Below are positions 5,023 through 5,815 of a DNA stretch of 5,815 nt, in pieces. A model generated the notes under the pieces. That model worked only from the letters and a program-made list of their open reading frames with translations, was not told where the DNA came from and did no database searches. Source of the DNA: an uncultured bacterium (GTDB lineage Bacteria; Actinomycetota; Aquicultoria; SKW223; CALKMS01); NCBI GenBank assembly GCA_938091145.1, contig CALKMS010000113.1, positions 1-5,815 on the forward strand. The letters are read 5' to 3'. Position 1 is the first letter of the stretch; every line of letters starts with the position of its first letter. Made by a program: the position numbers and the translations under genes.

Positions 5023-5389
5023 AAATCACTTCTGGTGCCAGAGAAACTATTTTCATAAAGTTTTTATCTCTCAATTCTCGGGCGACAGGACCAAAAATTC
5101 GAGTTCCGCGAGGATTACCTGTCTCGTTTATCAATACAGCCGCATTGTCATCAAAGGACACGCTTGAACCATCTTTTCTTTTAGTCTCCTTTCTAGTCCG
5201 GACAACCACTGCTCTAACCACATCGCCTTTGCTCACTGAAGCGCCAGGAACCGCCTCTTTAACAGTTGCCACAATTACATCTCCAACCCGGGCATAACGT
5301 CGATGTGAGCCCCCTAACACTCGGATGCAAAGAATTTCTTTTGCCCCCGTGTTGTCAGCGACTTTCAGTCTTGTCTCTTGTTGTATCAT
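5021..5389 (-). CDS. rplN: 50S ribosomal protein L14
   Basis: L14 is a beta-barrel 50S protein at the subunit interface, forming intersubunit bridges next to L19 and near the site where the silencing factor RsfS binds. The 122-residue product has exactly the standard length. The conserved features are MIQQETRLKVADNTGAKEI at the N-terminus, RYARVGDVIVATVKEA, VVRTRK, and the late block DDNAAVLINETGNPRGTRIF followed by GPVARELRDKNFMKIVSLAPEVI (residues 100-122). The ATG follows GAGGTGG (5394-5400) with a 4-base spacer and lies 15 bases after rpsQ, the widest gap in the window. Nothing unusual is seen. Confidence 0.99.
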   Translation of the reverse strand: MIQQETRLKVADNTGAKEILCIRVLGGSHRRYARVGDVIVATVKEAVPGASVSKGDVVRAVVVRTRKETKRKDGSSVSFDDNAAVLINETGNPRGTRIFGPVARELRDKNFMKIVSLAPEVI

Positions 5390-5404
5390 TTCTCCACCTC
5401 AAAC

Positions 5405-5659
5405 CTAATCAGCAGTTTTTATAATTTTTCTTACTCGCCAGCGTTTTTCCTTACTTAAAGGTCGGGTCTCTACAATCTCAACCACATCGCCAACCTTAGC
5501 CTGGTTGTGTTCGTCGTGAGCCTTAAATCGAGCTGTTTTCCTAATCGGCTTACTTATTATTGGATGCCTAACTATTCGTTCAACAGCCACCACCACTGTT
5601 TTATCCATTTTATTGCTAACCACTTCCCCAATTAAAACTTTTCTTCTTGCCTTTCTCAT
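5405..5659 (-). CDS. rpsQ: 30S ribosomal protein S17
   Basis: S17 is an early-binding 30S protein that contacts the 5' domain of 16S rRNA. The 84-residue product has the normal length and an OB-fold pattern: GEVVSNKMDKTVVVAVER (residues 11-28), a basic hairpin (PIISKPIRKTARFKAHDE), then VGDVVEIVETRPLSKEKRWR and a basic end. The ATG at 5657-5659 follows GAGGAG (5666-5671) with a 6-base spacer. That site overlaps the rpmC TGA stop in the string TTGAGGAG. It lies 10 bases after rpmC and 15 before rplN, in the standard rpmC-rpsQ-rplN order. Confidence 0.98.
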   Translation of the reverse strand: MRKARRKVLIGEVVSNKMDKTVVVAVERIVRHPIISKPIRKTARFKAHDEHNQAKVGDVVEIVETRPLSKEKRWRVRKIIKTAD

Positions 5660-5665
5660 CTAATA

Positions 5666-5671
5666 CTCCTC
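5666..5671 (-). promoter_or_regulatory. Shine-Dalgarno for rpsQ, fused to the rpmC stop
   Basis: The minus strand reads TTGAGGAG: the GA of the rpmC TGA stop (5670-5672) begins GAGGAG, 6 bases from the rpsQ ATG. Confidence 0.8.
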
Positions 5672-5815
5672 AAGCAGTTTTCCGCTCATTCTCTTTTAAA
5701 ACAGTCAAAACCCGAGCAATATCTTTTTTAACTAACTTAATTCTTCTAACGTTTTTCAATTGTCCGGTCGCTAACTGAAACCGAAGATTAAAAAGTTCTT
5801 GACGCAACTCCTTAA
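5670..5815 (-). CDS. rpmC: 50S ribosomal protein L29, C-terminal part (5' end outside window)
   Basis: L29 is a small helical 50S protein next to the peptide exit tunnel, close to where signal recognition particle and trigger factor dock. Forty-seven complete codons before the TGA stop are visible. They read KELRQELFNLRFQLATGQL, then the basic KNVRRIKLVKKDIARVLTVL, and end KENERKTA. This matches the family's second helix and the RxxRRDIAR-like segment (here RRIKLVKKDIAR). L29 is normally about 60-70 residues, so only about 15-20 N-terminal residues are missing. The upstream order would normally be rplP (L16), outside the window. Confidence 0.95.
   Translation of the reverse strand, partial: KELRQELFNLRFQLATGQLKNVRRIKLVKKDIARVLTVLKENERKTA

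Noticed and set aside
1..5815. A new defence, mobile or accessory system
   Set aside because: Every part of the window is accounted for by standard ribosomal protein genes, secY and adk in conserved order; no foreign gene, insertion or repeat array is present.

Overview
This window is a bacterial ribosomal-protein operon, read entirely from the minus strand (right to left). It covers the end of the S10 block and nearly all of the spc block. In transcription order it holds rpmC (L29, 5' end missing), rpsQ (S17), rplN (L14), rplX (L24), rplE (L5), rpsN (S14, zinc type), rpsH (S8), rplF (L6), rplR (L18), rpsE (S5), rpmD (L30), rplO (L15), secY and adk (adenylate kinase, 3' end missing). All 14 genes were recognised from their protein sequences. 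There is no RNA gene, mobile element, CRISPR array or long non-coding stretch. The largest gap between genes is 15 bases, and several genes overlap.

Organism: a bacterium using the standard bacterial code, since TGA is a clean stop in rpmC, rplF, rplR and rpmD. Base composition is low to moderate GC, roughly 40-45% by eye, with secY the most AT-rich part. The secY-adk order without rpmJ between them is common in Gram-positive and many deep-branching lineages and differs from the E. coli spc operon, where rpmJ follows secY. L30 is present, which argues against most Patescibacteria/CPR. I cannot name the phylum from the sequence alone.

Region by region: positions 5670-5815 hold the L29 tail. 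Positions 4690-5659 hold S17, L14 and L24. Positions 1863-4688 hold L5, S14, S8, L6, L18, S5 and L30. Positions 1417-1866 hold L15. Positions 189-1424 hold the SecY translocon channel, and positions 1-176 hold the N-terminal 59 residues of adenylate kinase. The genes jointly supply 30S and 50S proteins, the membrane channel that docks on the ribosome, and a nucleotide-balance enzyme, apparently from one long transcript. I see no convincing internal promoter or terminator.

The content is ordinary core genome; I do not see a new system. What deserves a second look is translational architecture. Five of the thirteen visible starts are not ATG (TTG in rplF and rplO, GTG in rpsN and adk, GTG or TTG in rplX). 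Many stop codons run directly into the next gene's Shine-Dalgarno sequence. Two genes (rplE, rpsE) carry C-terminal tails that contain the next gene's ribosome binding site and overlap its start. The zinc ribbons in L24 and S14 are also noted.
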